NCBI GenBank assembly: GCA_009760855.2 | Contig: WPIO01000037.1 | Span: 2,980,001 to 3,044,000, forward strand | DNA: 64,000 nt | From: Cristatella mucedo | Taxonomy: Eukaryota; Bryozoa; Phylactolaemata; Cristatellidae | Reading direction: 5' to 3' | Shown here: positions 34,543-45,073 of the stretch, piece by piece | Position numbering within the stretch: the stretch's first letter is position 1 | How the letters are laid out: each line of letters begins with the position of its first letter | Program-made: the position numbers and the translations under genes | The notes under the pieces: model-generated | What the model was told of the DNA's origin: nothing | Database searches by the model: none | The model's input: only the letters and a program-made list of their open reading frames with translations

Positions 34543-35118
34543 TTAATAGGCTCCTAATCTTTTCCTCATGTTTCCACCATAACCATCAGGTTTTGGAGTA
34601 AAAGGAACAACAGCTTTAGTGTTAATTACTTTCTCTATTTTTTTATATGCTTTAGGATCATTCTCTTAAAGAGTCTATGAGTAACCTTCAACTTCTGGTT
34701 CTTCTATCTTAGCTTTTCTACTTTTATTAGATTTCTTAGTGACCTTCTCAAGCATAATACGTTTTAATTCAAGATCCACCTCTTTCATCTTTCTATCATA
34801 ATCTTCATCTTTTCTTTTCCTCTCAAGTTCATAATCAAGTTCTTTCTTTCTTCTTTCAACTTCAAGTTTATTATCCATCTCTCTACGTTTAACAGCATAA
34901 TCTTGATCAATCTTTTCTTTCTTTGTTTGTAGTTCAGTAAGTTTTCTTGCTTGATGCATTTCAATACCTTTGCTTGCGATATCCATACCTGTACAAGTTA
35001 ATCCAGTTACCAATGGTGCTACTTTAGGGACACCATAAATTACTTTATCAATTAATCCATATCCATGATATTTACCTCCATGAATTCTAGTATGACCAAT
35101 TCTTGCATAGCTACCCAT
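34543..35118 (-). pseudogene. Coiled-coil viral protein with glycine-rich N-terminus
   Basis: The open part (147 codons) has a short Gly/His/Tyr-rich start (MGSYARIGHTRIHGG), a hydrophobic stretch (residues 25-45) and then about 80 residues of Lys/Glu/Arg heptads (KRREMDNKLEVERRKKELD), a clear coiled coil. After the TAG at 34677 the same frame continues past one further TAA for about 45 codons to a Gly/Arg-rich end at 34543. The original protein was therefore near 190 residues. No family is recognised. A virion core or scaffolding role is conceivable from its place between the capsid genes. Confidence 0.6.
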
Positions 35119-35127
35119 TGCTCTATA

Positions 35128-36030
35128 TTACTTTGAAATTTCTATTGTTGCAACTACATCAGTAATAATATTTACAGCACTTCCATTTTGATCACTTAAT
35201 CCTATTTAAAACTACCTATAGCATCTATATCACCACGTGTTGCTAGCTATACATACGTTAGGAATATGTAGATCAACTTTTTTTACCTGGATTAATGACA
35301 TCAATATCAATAATATATAAAGATGTACATTGCTCTAAGAATCCTTTTTTTCTTTCCATATAATTCTTAAGAGGATCAACTAAATCACAATCAACACTTA
35401 TCCATCGTATTCCTTTATTATCTGGTAGTACCATTTTATTCCACGCTTTAAAAATACCAGCGAAATGCATTGCTTTTTCTATTGCTTCGTATGGTGCTCC
35501 ACCTACAAGAGCAGGATCAAATGTTCCTAGTTGATTTGAATTAAAACCAAGAGTATCTCCAATTGAATTTACAGCAACATTTGAATTACTTCTAAGTAGA
35601 ACGACATAATCACCTACTACTTGCATTAATATTCTATCATCTGTATCAACACTAAATTGTATACCTGTACTATTTCTTTTAGTAGTATCATAAAAAGCAC
35701 TATTCGTCGAAGTAGATGTTGATCCATTTTGAGCAACAACAGCCTTTGGTTGTGGATCTGATAATGCTTTATTTAGAGCAGCTGTTAGTTTATTTGAATC
35801 ATAATAACCAGGAGCAATTTTAATATATGCATTACTTACATCAGTCATACTCCATTTAAACCAAAGTTTATCATTTAAACTAGCAATAACATTTGATGTA
35901 ACTTTATTAGTATAAGTAAACTCTACTCTACGTAATCAAATTCTTTTATAACCTGAATCAGATCCAAGTATAAGAGGTGGTACTAATGTGTTTGATTCTG
36001 AACTACTTGTTCCAGTTAATCTTATCGACA
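35128..36030 (-). pseudogene. Minor capsid (penton-like) candidate 1
   Basis: The ATG at 36030 is followed by about 40 codons, one TGA near 35938, then the 191-codon open frame ending at 35273. Beyond it the coding character continues in a shifted frame to 35128. Recognisable points are the block KIAPGYYDSNKLTAALNKAL and a later GDTLGFNSNQLG, which match the I-x-x-G-x-Y...L...LN and LGF signatures I associate with Polinton and adintovirus minor capsid proteins. The neighbour upstream shares an LGF(K/N) motif. The assignment is by motif and context only. Confidence 0.58.
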
Positions 36031-36040
36031 TTTTCTTATA

Positions 36041-36906
36041 TTAAAATTCAATAATTTCTAAAACAGTTGTAATTTGTTGAGAGCTAAAATCTAATAAATT
36101 TAGATTCTGATCAGTTACAGTAATTACTATATCAGAAATAGAATCACTAGCAACATATATATAATATTCAACAGTATTTGGTTCATGAACCATTTGCTCC
36201 CATGGATAGAAATTATAAGCAAAACTTCTTAATACTTGAGTTTCTTTTTCATTTATAAAACTAGTTCCACTAGCAACCATATTACAATTTATAAGTATAA
36301 GGTTTATATAAGAAACAAAGACTTCATTTTCAGAAGTAAACTTTGTGTTAGGTGTGCAAATGACAGGAGTAATATCGGGATATAATTTAATGAAGTCTGC
36401 ATTTGAAAGAGTTGTATAAGCAGCACCTTTAAAACCAAGTATAGTAGAAATACTAGACTTACTGGAAAGGAATGTTCAACCAGCAGGCATTTTAATCCAA
36501 GAATTTGAAGTCGCAGTATCAATTCCTATTTGAAATTTATCCGTCGTTGCACCTGATTGTGTAATGGAATTATTAATCAAATCAGCAAAACCAACGTTTA
36601 CATCATCAGATATAGCAGAATGAACTCCAGGTCTTATTGTTATTGTTTTTTCTGATCCACCTGTTATTCTATAAAAAATTACTATTATTATCTTTAATGT
36701 TTCTAATAGAATTATTACCAACAAACTTCTTAAAACAAATCTTAAAGTTTTTACCTTTTGACAATTGGTGGACTTATACGTGCTTTAATAGGATTAATAT
36801 TATCAGTTATATTAAAAACATATCCTTCTTTATTTGCTTGACCCCTTTTTCTAATACTTTCAACACTCTTAAATATATCATTAACACTTTTTAACAAATC
36901 ACTCAT
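36041..36906 (-). pseudogene. Minor capsid candidate 2
   Basis: It starts at ATG 36906 with a basic, amphipathic N-terminus (SVNDIFKSVESIRKRG) and then runs through two or three frameshifts (near 36770, 36690 and 36480). The last 140 codons to 36041 are in one frame. Features are a TIRPGVHSAISDDVN block, a SISTILGFKGAAY block resembling the LGF signature of candidate 1, and an acidic C-terminus. With candidate 1 it may form vertex or cement structures, which is inference only. It ends 11 bases from the start of candidate 1, a tight operon-like spacing typical of a viral block. Confidence 0.5.
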
Positions 36907-36908
36907 TT

Positions 36909-37839
36909 CTATATATTATATAAAAGATTGTTTATTTTTGCAACGTAACTCTTTGGAGCTTTTTGAGATGTAGCAAGATAATCAACAGCAGAATTGATAG
37001 AACTTATTACACCTCTATTCCCAGCAGCAAGTTCACGAAGCCATAAATCAATCTTATCAAGTACTTATTTTTCACAACTTGCAATTAACGGAACTACCTC
37101 TACTCCTTGCCCAACAGGAGCTTTAACGGTTTCAGCAGTAGCTGCAATTGCAAGAGGTTTATTCACCTTTGCTTTAACTCTCTTTATTTTTCTAGTACCT
37201 GTAGAAGGATTAACATTAAGGATATCAGAATAAAATTGTCGAGTATCCTTAAGAAGTTTCATTGTTTCATCGTTAGGAGCATTTGTAATTGCACCATTAA
37301 TTAAATTAAGAGCTTTTTTGGATCCCTTTCATTGAAGGCAGTAACAGCTCTTGAAAATGCTCTTGTAATATCTGGTGTTGATTTCTCTTTAATAGCTCTC
37401 TTTGCTTCATCTAATACTCTTTTTACTTCTTCATTAAATTCAATCATATTTTTAAACTGGTCTTTATAATCTAAATTCATACTATTTATCAAGCGTTTTA
37501 GTTTGTCTCCATATTCAATAACATCATAACCCAATGCTTTTTGTACTTCTTCATGTTGTTTCATTTGAATAGCAAGTGTTAGTCTAACTCTCTTTAATTT
37601 ATTAATAGCAATATTACCAGAATCATCAGTTGATTTCTCTAATGCACGCTCATTCAATTCATGTTCTACTCTATCTCTTGCTTGCATTTCTGCTTCAATT
37701 CTTTGTATCTCTTGAGCATTATCAAGTATACCAGCAACACGTAAACTTTCTAAATTAGTGTATTCTCTAAATCTATTGCTTCTTGAACACTTCCTTTGTA
37801 AGGTTGGTTTTTACTTGCATATACTTTACCATTAATCAT
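36909..37839 (-). pseudogene. Helical viral protein of unknown function
   Basis: The ATG is at 37839, with a frameshift near 37750, a long helical open part (37687-37301, 128 codons rich in Lys, Glu and Arg, with LAIQMKQHEEVQKAL), another frameshift near 37310, and a TAA near 37063. After the TAA the frame continues to 36909. A Lys-rich RKIKRVKAKVNK stretch (near 37190) could bind nucleic acid. No family is recognised. It stands between the ATPase and minor capsid genes and is a candidate core or scaffold protein. Confidence 0.45.
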
Positions 37840-37850
37840 TTTCCCTACTT

Positions 37851-38515
37851 TCAATTAAAAATATTTATGAATTGCTTACCTGTATTATCTACAGACCACA
37901 ATCTTCCTTCTGATTCTGTTTTAGTTAGATCAATAACACAGCTAAATCTATTTCTAGTACAAGAGTTTACCCATTCTATAAACATTTTCTTATCTATATC
38001 ACCAACATATGAATAACAAATGTATTCTATATCAGTATTATTTTGTTTAAATATTTTAATCATATTTATATTGTTTCTTATTTCTCTTCTAGGAATATTA
38101 GTAAATCCTTGAGCAAGATAGAATATGTTCAATGATTAATGTCTACCTCTCTTAAAAAATCTAATATCTTTTATTGATCTTCTGTCATCAAATCATCTAA
38201 TACAACAACATTCTTACAATTCTTATAAGAACCAACATCTTGCATATTATCAATTCCATTAACCCAAACATAAGCAGGCTTATCTTTAGTCATTGACATA
38301 AGACCACGATATAACTTTTGATCTCAATTTGAAGCAATGATTGTACATGTATCATAATTGAGCATACCATAAAATATCCGATTCATTACTAACTGTGATT
38401 TACTTGTTCCACTTGGTCCAAGCACTAATGCTCTAATAGGAACTTTAGGTAATGGTTCTTAATGTACAGTATCTACATCTTGTCCAAAAATAAAAGCTCT
38501 AACTTGCAACGACAT
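37851..38515 (-). pseudogene. A32/FtsK-HerA-type genome-packaging ATPase
   Basis: From ATG 38515 the minus strand shows a Walker A loop LGPSGTSKS (near 38400), a Walker B NVVVLDDLM (near 38190), and in another frame the conserved distal block FYLAQGFTNIPRREIRNN (near 38100), typical of viral packaging ATPases with a conserved Gln sensor and Arg finger. Three in-frame stops (TAA, TGA, TAA) and one frameshift near 38130 disrupt it. The size, about 220 codons, matches Polinton-type ATPases. It would pump DNA into the capsid. It is divergent to the plus-strand gene starting at 38537. Confidence 0.85.
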
Positions 38516-38536
38516 TTTTTCTATATTATAATAGAT

Positions 38537-39080
38537 ATGGAAATTTATTGTTTGAAGTATAAAAAACAAGCTGATACAATCCGTGAACAATATGTTGAAG
38601 TAGATTCAACTAAAGGAATGAGAGGAATGCTTAAAAGGTGTTTGTACTATTTGTGATAGTAAGAAGTCAAAGTTTGTTAAATGAAGATCGGTTGATACTG
38701 GTGCACTATATTCAGGTAAAAGTGGAAAAGGTGCTTTATATTCAGGTAAAAGTGGAAAAGGTGCTTTATATTCAGGTGAAAGTTGAAAAGGCGCTTTATA
38801 TCCAGGTAAAAGACATGATGGAGGTGCGTTAACTGATATTTTTAATAGAATGAATAAAGGTGAAATTAGTATGACTGATCCTAATATTATTAGAATGATG
38901 AAAAAGCAATCAAAGGGTGGATCACTACCTTTACCAGCTATCTTTGCAGCAATGTCAAATGAGCTTAGTAAATAATTCTCAGGTGGAGCTAAAAGGTATG
39001 CTACAGGTGTTGGTGGTTGTACAGATGATAAGGAATAAATACTTGCAGAACTTAAAAAGACCACTGACAAACTAAAACAA
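38537..39080 (+). pseudogene. Zinc-ribbon/decapeptide-repeat viral protein, pre-protease
   Basis: The N-terminus resembles the short Cys-ribbon domain (DUF5679-like) seen in large DNA viruses and Polintons. The first half is at 38537-38630, with the second Cys of the first pair replaced by Tyr. The second half CTICDSKKSKF comes after a frameshift near 38636. Next is a tandem decapeptide GKGALYSGKS repeated about three times (38705-38800). A basic-hydrophobic block with GGSLPLPAIFAAM follows, reminiscent of the GG-x-LP-x-(L/I) element of adenovirus core peptides (weak). Four in-frame stops interrupt it. The coding character runs into the protease region, so the two may have been one polyprotein or overlapping genes. 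Confidence 0.5.
38705..38800 (+). repeat. 30-bp tandem repeat (about 3 copies)
   Basis: Units of 30 bases containing TATTCAGGTAAAAGTGGAAA repeat with few changes. The period is a multiple of three and encodes a decapeptide, so the repeat arose in coding sequence. A GGA-to-TGA change in the third copy gives a stop. Confidence 0.85.
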
Positions 39081-39084
39081 AGTA

Positions 39085-39462
39085 AAATCATCACCTTTAA
39101 CAGATATAGAAATAAATAATTATATAAAAGAATTAGGTATAAATAACTTTAAAGGTGTCTTTGCAAGAGACGAACTAACAAAGCCATTAAAGAATTAATG
39201 TCTTATTTGCAATACAGGAGAATCAGATAGAGCAATATATCACTGGGTAGCACTTAAAAAAGAAGGATCAAAATGTTTTTACTTTGCCTCATTTGGTGCT
39301 CCACCTATGCCAGAAGTAATAAATTATTTTGGCGTTATACCAACATTTCAGACATTTAAGCTGCAAGAATACGATCAAACGGATTGTGGAAGAAGGTGTT
39401 TAATCTTCTTAAAACTAATGCAAGAGTCAGATTTTGGATCAACAATGGAATTATTAATTTAA
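39085..39462 (+). pseudogene. Adenovirus-type cysteine protease (adenain family)
   Basis: The frame shows the family order: NFKGVFARDEL, a Cys-x-x-Cys-like CLICNTG, the catalytic His in YHWVAL, the YF-x-SFG block, and the oxyanion Gln and nucleophile Cys in QTDCGRRC near the C-terminus. The family matures capsid proteins of adenoviruses, Polintons and adintoviruses. An in-frame TAA lies near 39197. In addition, the position after YF that is normally acidic (YFDSFG) is Ala here (YFASFG), which would remove the third member of the triad. The usual length is about 200 residues, so the start may lie further upstream in a frame now shifted near 39083. Confidence 0.85.
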
Positions 39463-39491
39463 TTTAAACATTTTCTTTTCCTTGTATAGAA

Positions 39492-39983
39492 GTGGATAAC
39501 AAAAAATTCGTAGTACTTGAAAAATTTTCTGTTGTAATTCTAAAAGGAAAACCAGCTCGTGTTCATATTGAAGAGAAAACTAGTAAAGATTCAAAGCCTT
39601 ACTTCAATGCACGGATCTATATCACTGAAGATATGAGACCTGCACTCGAAGATATTGCTAATAGAGCAAGTATGAAGCTTGAATACAGTGGCTATGATAT
39701 GTCTAGTTGTTCAACTATTGGTATAAGGATTGCATTTGGAACTAAGCCAGGTATATTCTTTGATCAAAAGAACAAGCTAGTGAAATTCAGTAGTGTTGCT
39801 GAAGTTATTCAAAAACTTGGTAATGACTTTGCTGTTACCGGCATCCTCGATGGAGGTTGCGTAACTAAAGATACTTATAATTCAGAAGAAAGACTTAATA
39901 TTAGATTGAAGCATGAACAAGTTAAAGTTTATAATGTTGATAAAAAACAAGGGCAAGATAAATTTAATGCTGCTGATTACTAG
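39492..39983 (+). CDS. Viral protein of unknown function, 163 aa, intact
   Basis: This is an unbroken frame with good composition, starting MDNKKFVVLEKF. It is beta-rich by eye in its first half, mixed in the second half, and has a Lys-rich end. No motif is recognised. Since an exonuclease is present in the element, a single-strand-binding or annealing partner is one possibility, but nothing in the sequence proves it. The stop codon overlaps the stop of the phospholipase-like gene on the other strand, a tail-to-tail arrangement. Confidence 0.6.
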   Translation: MDNKKFVVLEKFSVVILKGKPARVHIEEKTSKDSKPYFNARIYITEDMRPALEDIANRASMKLEYSGYDMSSCSTIGIRIAFGTKPGIFFDQKNKLVKFSSVAEVIQKLGNDFAVTGILDGGCVTKDTYNSEERLNIRLKHEQVKVYNVDKKQGQDKFNAADY

Positions 39984-40812
39984 ATAAATACGTATAACAC
40001 ATAAAACAAAATAAAAATTAGATTAGTTTTTAATTTGTATATCTTTTTTCTAGTAATATCTAACATCTTATCGATTATACCTTTTGCGTAATTTGTTATT
40101 TTACTTATACTTGATGGATTTGATACTTTGCCTTTTAAGAAATCCATTGCAAGTGAACTGTTTAAAATATCTCCACCAATTCCGAGTCCTAATCAACTTT
40201 TTGCAGCCATTATTGTGGCAACAGTCTTTGCATCATTACGAACATAATCTGGTTGTCTTGGATCAAGAGAAATACGAGCTGCTGATTCTGCAAGAACCAT
40301 ATCTGATAAGTTTCTTATTTTAGTTCTTTCTGGTTCAGTCATTGAAGAAGTCTCTGTACAATCATGATCGTGAATTAAAGCACGTGCATCAAGATCATTG
40401 ACTCCTGTGTATCCTTGTTCCATTCTTTTTTTGAATTGAGTTCCTGGGCGAGCGAATGAGTATTTTCCTGTATTATTGAACGAACCGCCTGGAACTAATT
40501 CAGACTTCACTCCTTTTGTTAATTTCATGCGAAGTCCTCTTCCACCAGTTAATTTATTTATAAAATCTACGATACCGCTTCCTGTTTTTCTATTTGCTTT
40601 TAGTTGTTTCAATGATGTATTCAATTGCAATCCTTCACATCTTTCGCTTTACTCTTTTACTTTATCCTTGCTAGCTGAGTCCTTGTAAGGAGGATAGGAA
40701 TAGTACCAGAAAGATCAGAGTGTTTCAAGCAAATAGAAATTGGTTCTTTGGAGTTATGTATTCGTTTTAGTTGATTATCAAATAAAGTTAATTTTGCTTC
40801 TTGATAACTCAT
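39980..40812 (-). pseudogene. Phospholipase A2-like capsid protein (parvovirus VP1u type)
   Basis: From ATG 40812 the minus strand encodes an N-terminal segment with a LTRTQLARIK block, a frameshift near 40650, and the 145-codon open frame 40630-40193. After a TGA it continues to 39980 with a Gly-rich, then hydrophobic end. The middle holds a calcium-loop-like FARPGTQ and the catalytic-type IHDHDC (His-Asp pair), in the order and spacing known from parvovirus VP1 unique regions and Polinton/adintovirus relatives. The first loop Gly (normally GPG) is Arg here. The family breaches endosomal membranes during entry. This copy is disrupted. Confidence 0.72.
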
Positions 40813-40843
40813 TTCTATATATAATAAAACAATTTACAGATTA

Positions 40844-41965
40844 TTAATATTTACATCTCTTTTTCGTATCTGCTAAAAGTTTTAATACTTCTGTATGAAT
40901 TTCATCACTTGTTTTACCTTGTGCTAAAAGTATTGCATTCAGCATAGCACTTTCAGCTTTAAAATTACAAGACTTCGTACCACCAACTGTACCTTTTGCT
41001 TGTACCTTTTTCCTATCTCTCCTTAGTTCTGGTGAGAAATCCACACCTCCCTCCTCCACTAATTTTCTTCCGTACTTTGTATAATCCAATCTGTTCTTTA
41101 CTTCTGAATTCTGTACTTTTCCAGAAACATCAATATATATTCCTTGTTTAATTAATTCTATCATGTTCCTCAAATCAGCAATAGCATTTGTTAGACGTTC
41201 TTTTTGTAAGGTTAAAGCATCCATCCTTTCCTTTTGTGTTCTCATTGGAGGTGCTTTTCCCGTAAACATCGTCTCATCTATTAACTTCTTTATTAAACCT
41301 GCAATAGTAACAGCAATTGAAATACCTGTTCCAACACCAGCAACAACACCTCTTATAGCTGTAATGATAGCTGGAATCGCAGGAAGAAATCCTCTAGATC
41401 TTACTTCTAAGAAATTCTTTGACCAAGACTTAGGATCTAATTGAGCAGCATCCCATTCTACTCTTTCTCCAAAAACATCACTTAAAAATTCACTTGGATT
41501 CCAATGCCAAGGATATGAGTCTTTTTCTGCAGCAGTTAAAATATCATTAATTTTAAGACCTAATTCTAAAGATGCGATCATTTTGTCTAATCCTCCTTTT
41601 TTCTCTGTCATTGCCTTCCAGAACACTTGTCCATATTTCCAGAAAAAATATCATCTACAACTTCTTTTATAAATAGACTTAGATCAACTATTCCTGTTAC
41701 TCCACTTAGAAGTCCACCTAAAGCATTAGCACCAGCACCAATTGCTTTAAGAGATTGTAAAACTTTTGGTACTAATGTTGCAATCTTTTCAGAAGCTGCA
41801 AATGATAATTTCGCAGCAATCTTTGGAACTATTTTTGTAATTACTTTTTCGCCTACGTTTGTCACAGTTTTAACACCATCTATTACATCTTTAGCTGTAG
41901 AAACTCCTTCTTTTACACCTTCACCGGCAACCTCTACGTCTTCTTGTTCTTGCGTTTTTCATCAT
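40844..41965 (-). pseudogene. Hydrophobic virion protein (membrane-active or core candidate)
   Basis: Two overlapping open frames (41865-41608 and 41626-40844) look like one gene broken by a single indel near 41630. Coding character begins near 41965, also in a shifted frame. The first part is rich in Ala, Val and Lys (amphipathic helices). The second has GFLPAIPAIITAIRG and a 20-residue membrane-like segment (AGVGTGISIAVTIAGLI), followed by a Lys/Arg-rich tail. The GFLP-x-(I)P element recalls adenovirus pX/pVI-type peptides, but this is weak. It is divergent to fibre gene A. Confidence 0.5.
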
Positions 41966-41978
41966 AAATTTATAAGTA

Positions 41979-42849
41979 ATGGAAAAAGTAAGAAAAGTTA
42001 ATGGAAATATGCATACTGATGATCTTAATGCAAATATAAGAATAGAATAACAAACCTAGCCTTTCCTGTTAATAGTGGTGATGCTATAGGACTAAACTAT
42101 GTTCTTAGTTCAAGTGTTGGTAACAGTGTTATTAGTAATGCTTCAGGAGAATTAGCAACAGTATCAAGTCTAGCTGATTTATTACCAAAGAGTGGAGCAA
42201 TAATTAAATCACACTTGAATTGTACAAATGTTTATGGCATATCTGGCAATTCTGCTGATGGAACTGTTTACTCAGATCTAAGACCTTATAAAGTAATAAA
42301 CTATGGATTACTAAAAAGTATGACACAAGTATTTCAAGGTAAAGCAATGGCGAGTATTGAAATGGGAAATAAGAATATTATAAATGTAAAAGATTCTGAT
42401 TTAGTAACAAAACGGTATGTTGATAGTACTAAGCAAGTATCATTTAGATATTTAGCTTTGAGTTCTAATACTTATCCAAGTGTATTCTATCTTGATATTT
42501 TAGGTTTAACTATTACTTCAAATGGAAGTACAGGAAATAAATTTCAACCTCAACAAATTACACCTGGTGATATGCCTGTTATTTCACATCAGGTAAGGTT
42601 ATCGCATATTCAACTAATCTTAAAACATTCTTTCCAGGAGTATTACCTAATTTTAGTATGGTTTCTAATATTATGTATGCAACTGATAAGACTAATTCTT
42701 ATGTAGAGTTAACTACTGATAATACTTATGGAGTAAGTGGTACGATAGTTTTAATAATTATTATTGATGGTACATGTACTTATGCTGTTGATAAGTTTAC
42801 AGTTGCAAGTGGAATTACTTTTGTGGATTTTCTTGTTATTTTTGCATAG
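41979..42849 (+). pseudogene. Fibre-like protein with phage-tail-type repeats (copy A)
   Basis: The ATG is at 41979, with a frameshift near 42045, then a long open stretch. Two fibre-type repeats are recognisable: NRITNLAFPVNSGDAIGLNYV (near 42050) and NKNIINVKDSDLVTKRYVD (near 42370). The part after 42430 is non-repetitive, with beta-rich segments and another frameshift near 42600. It ends at TAG 42849. It is the first of three consecutive fibre-type genes on the plus strand, with 2-40 base gaps. Confidence 0.65.
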
Positions 42850-42851
42850 AA

Positions 42852-43726
42852 ATGTTAGGATATAGAAAGAAATGAAAAAGTTTCACAGAATTATATTAGA
42901 AAGACTGGTAATGTAATTAGTGGTAGTATAAGTATGAACGGTTATGAATGGTAATACAAAGAATTTAGGTGATCCTGTTGATTCCGCAGATGCTGTAAAC
43001 AGAAAGTATATCGATACTAATTTTGTTACAAAGATTTCTAGATCAACTACTTCTGATGGAGATATTTATATGAATAATTATAGAATAGTAGATCTTGCTA
43101 ATCCTATAAATGCTAGTGATGCTGCAACGAAAGATTATGCTGATACTAAACTACCTATTACTGGTGGAACCATTAGAGGAACATTAACTGTAAATGGTGC
43201 TCTTAGATCACAAATCCCTGCAAGTGGAGGAAATCCAGACCTTGATTGTATTGTTCCTAATAAAAATTATACTGATGAAAACTTTCTTAATTTACATGGA
43301 GGAACTGTTAATGGTAACTTAGATATGATGAATAACTTTATTGGAACTGTAAATGATCCTGTTAATCCTAATGATGGTGTTAACCTTGGTTATCTGAATA
43401 GGATATCAGATGGAAATGCTGCAGAAATATCATTTTCAGTTACTTTTAATTCAGGACATACAACACAAATATATGAAACAGAATACGAAGGAAGTATTAC
43501 TGTGCCAAGTAATTTATCTAATAATGTATTTTCTAGAGGATTATTTTTAATTCCAACAAAATACGTATCACCAGATGGGAGAACGAAAATACTCCTACCA
43601 CTTCCACTAGCAGGGATTAATACTTCTCATTCATATCAAATATTCGGAAGTTTTATTCTTAATGAACAAAAAATACTAATTAATGATATGCCAATTATAT
43701 GTTCAAAAGATTTGCTTAGTACATGA
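42852..43726 (+). pseudogene. Fibre-like protein with phage-tail-type repeats (copy B)
   Basis: The 260-codon open frame 42944-43726 is preceded by about 30 codons in a shifted frame. It is the clearest fibre gene. It has NLGDPVDSADAVNRKYID, IVDLANPINASDAATKDYAD and GTVNDPVNPNDGVNLGYLN, each followed by a KTGN/GG-(T)-(I/V)-x-G-x-(L)-(T/D) turn such as GGTIRGTLTVNG. The period is about 38-60 residues. The last 110 residues form a different beta-rich domain (a likely tip). The stop overlaps the next frame by four bases. Confidence 0.72.
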
Positions 43727-43764
43727 AGTATACTTTTAACTGTTTATATAGCATTATCGTAAAA

Positions 43765-45066
43765 ATGCTTTCTAGAAATGACTTAGTAATGAATGGAGTT
43801 TTGAATTATGATTCAAACAGAATAATAAATGTTGGAGAAACTGCAGATTTATTAGAAACAGTTAATAAATCATTTGCTGATAACAATTATCTAAGAAAAG
43901 ACTCAGATCGGCATATAACTGGTAATTTATCTGCAAACTCAAAAAAGTATTTAAGAATTTCAGAACCTGTCAATGGAAATGATGTTGCAACAAAAAAATA
44001 TCTTGACACAAAAACAGGAATGTATAAACAAGATTAAACACTAAATGGTGATATAAATGTTGATAAATTAGTAATTATAGAAGAGAAACAAATTTTGACT
44101 ATTATCAACCAACTGATTTAATTAGTAATAAATATATACATCATTTTTATTTAAAGTGTGGAAAAATACCATTTGTTAGAACATTTATCAATAGTGTTGA
44201 CTTTATCAGCTATTGGGGTAATTTAAGTGTTAATAGTACAAAAAAAAACATTGGCAATCCATCACAAGCATTTTCTTCTTCTGCTTATGGATTACAGATT
44301 TTATCTGAACTATCAGATATTAACATAAAAACCAACATACTCAAAGATAGTAATTAAAATAAAAGATATTGAAAAAGTTATTGATGGAAGAATTAATATT
44401 GTTGATGATACAAGTAGATATATAGTATATAGAAAAACTTTTTATGATAATTCGTTTTTATTAAAGGATGATAACAGAACCAGAATAAATTATAAAACAG
44501 TAAAGGCGCAAGTTGTTTTAAATGTAAATAGAATAGTTGAAGGTTTTGATGATAATATTATACCTTTTAAATATAACTATAAATTTAATTCTCCAGGTTT
44601 TAATTCAGTAAAAATACTTAATTTAAAATATTATGGTGTTGAGAGAGATAATATGTATGTGTTGAGTGAATCTATTACTAACTTTACTATTATTGGATTT
44701 AAAACATCAGTATCATTTTCATTTGATATTTCTTATGATGTTTTAAACTATGGAAATATCATAACTCCAACTGATTTAGATTATTTTGAAATTTTATCAG
44801 TTAAAGGAGTAAAATTTTCACAATCATTATCAAAATATTTAGTCGATGGAGATTATTCTAAAATGCTTCATAGAGAAAATAATAGATCTAATATTTATAC
44901 TTTTCCTTATTCATATGGTTTTAGTGGTGACTTAAATATGATCTAACACAATCAATAATAAAAGAAGGTGTACCTGATTATGATCCTGATTATATACCTA
45001 TTGATCCTGCTGATTGACATACCTGATTATAATCCTTATTATACCCCTGATGATCCTCCTGTTTAA
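43765..45066 (+). pseudogene. Fibre-like protein (copy C) with PDY-rich tail
   Basis: From ATG 43765 two fibre repeats are visible (IINVGETADLLETVNKSFAD and ISEPVNGNDVATKKYLD), then a TAA near 44036, and a further frameshift. An open frame without start (about 44345-44946) encodes a beta-rich ~200-residue domain. Beyond it the frame shifts again into a Pro-Asp-Tyr-rich tail (VPDYDPDYIPIDPAD and a second copy near 45018), ending at 45066. The order of fibre repeats, globular domain and acidic tail suggests one long attachment protein, but joining the pieces is inference. Confidence 0.55.
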
Positions 45067-45073
45067 ATCTTTC

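Noticed and set aside
38705-38800. CRISPR-like array
   Set aside because: The 30-base repeats are contiguous without spacers and encode a decapeptide. They are a coding tandem repeat in a eukaryotic insertion.
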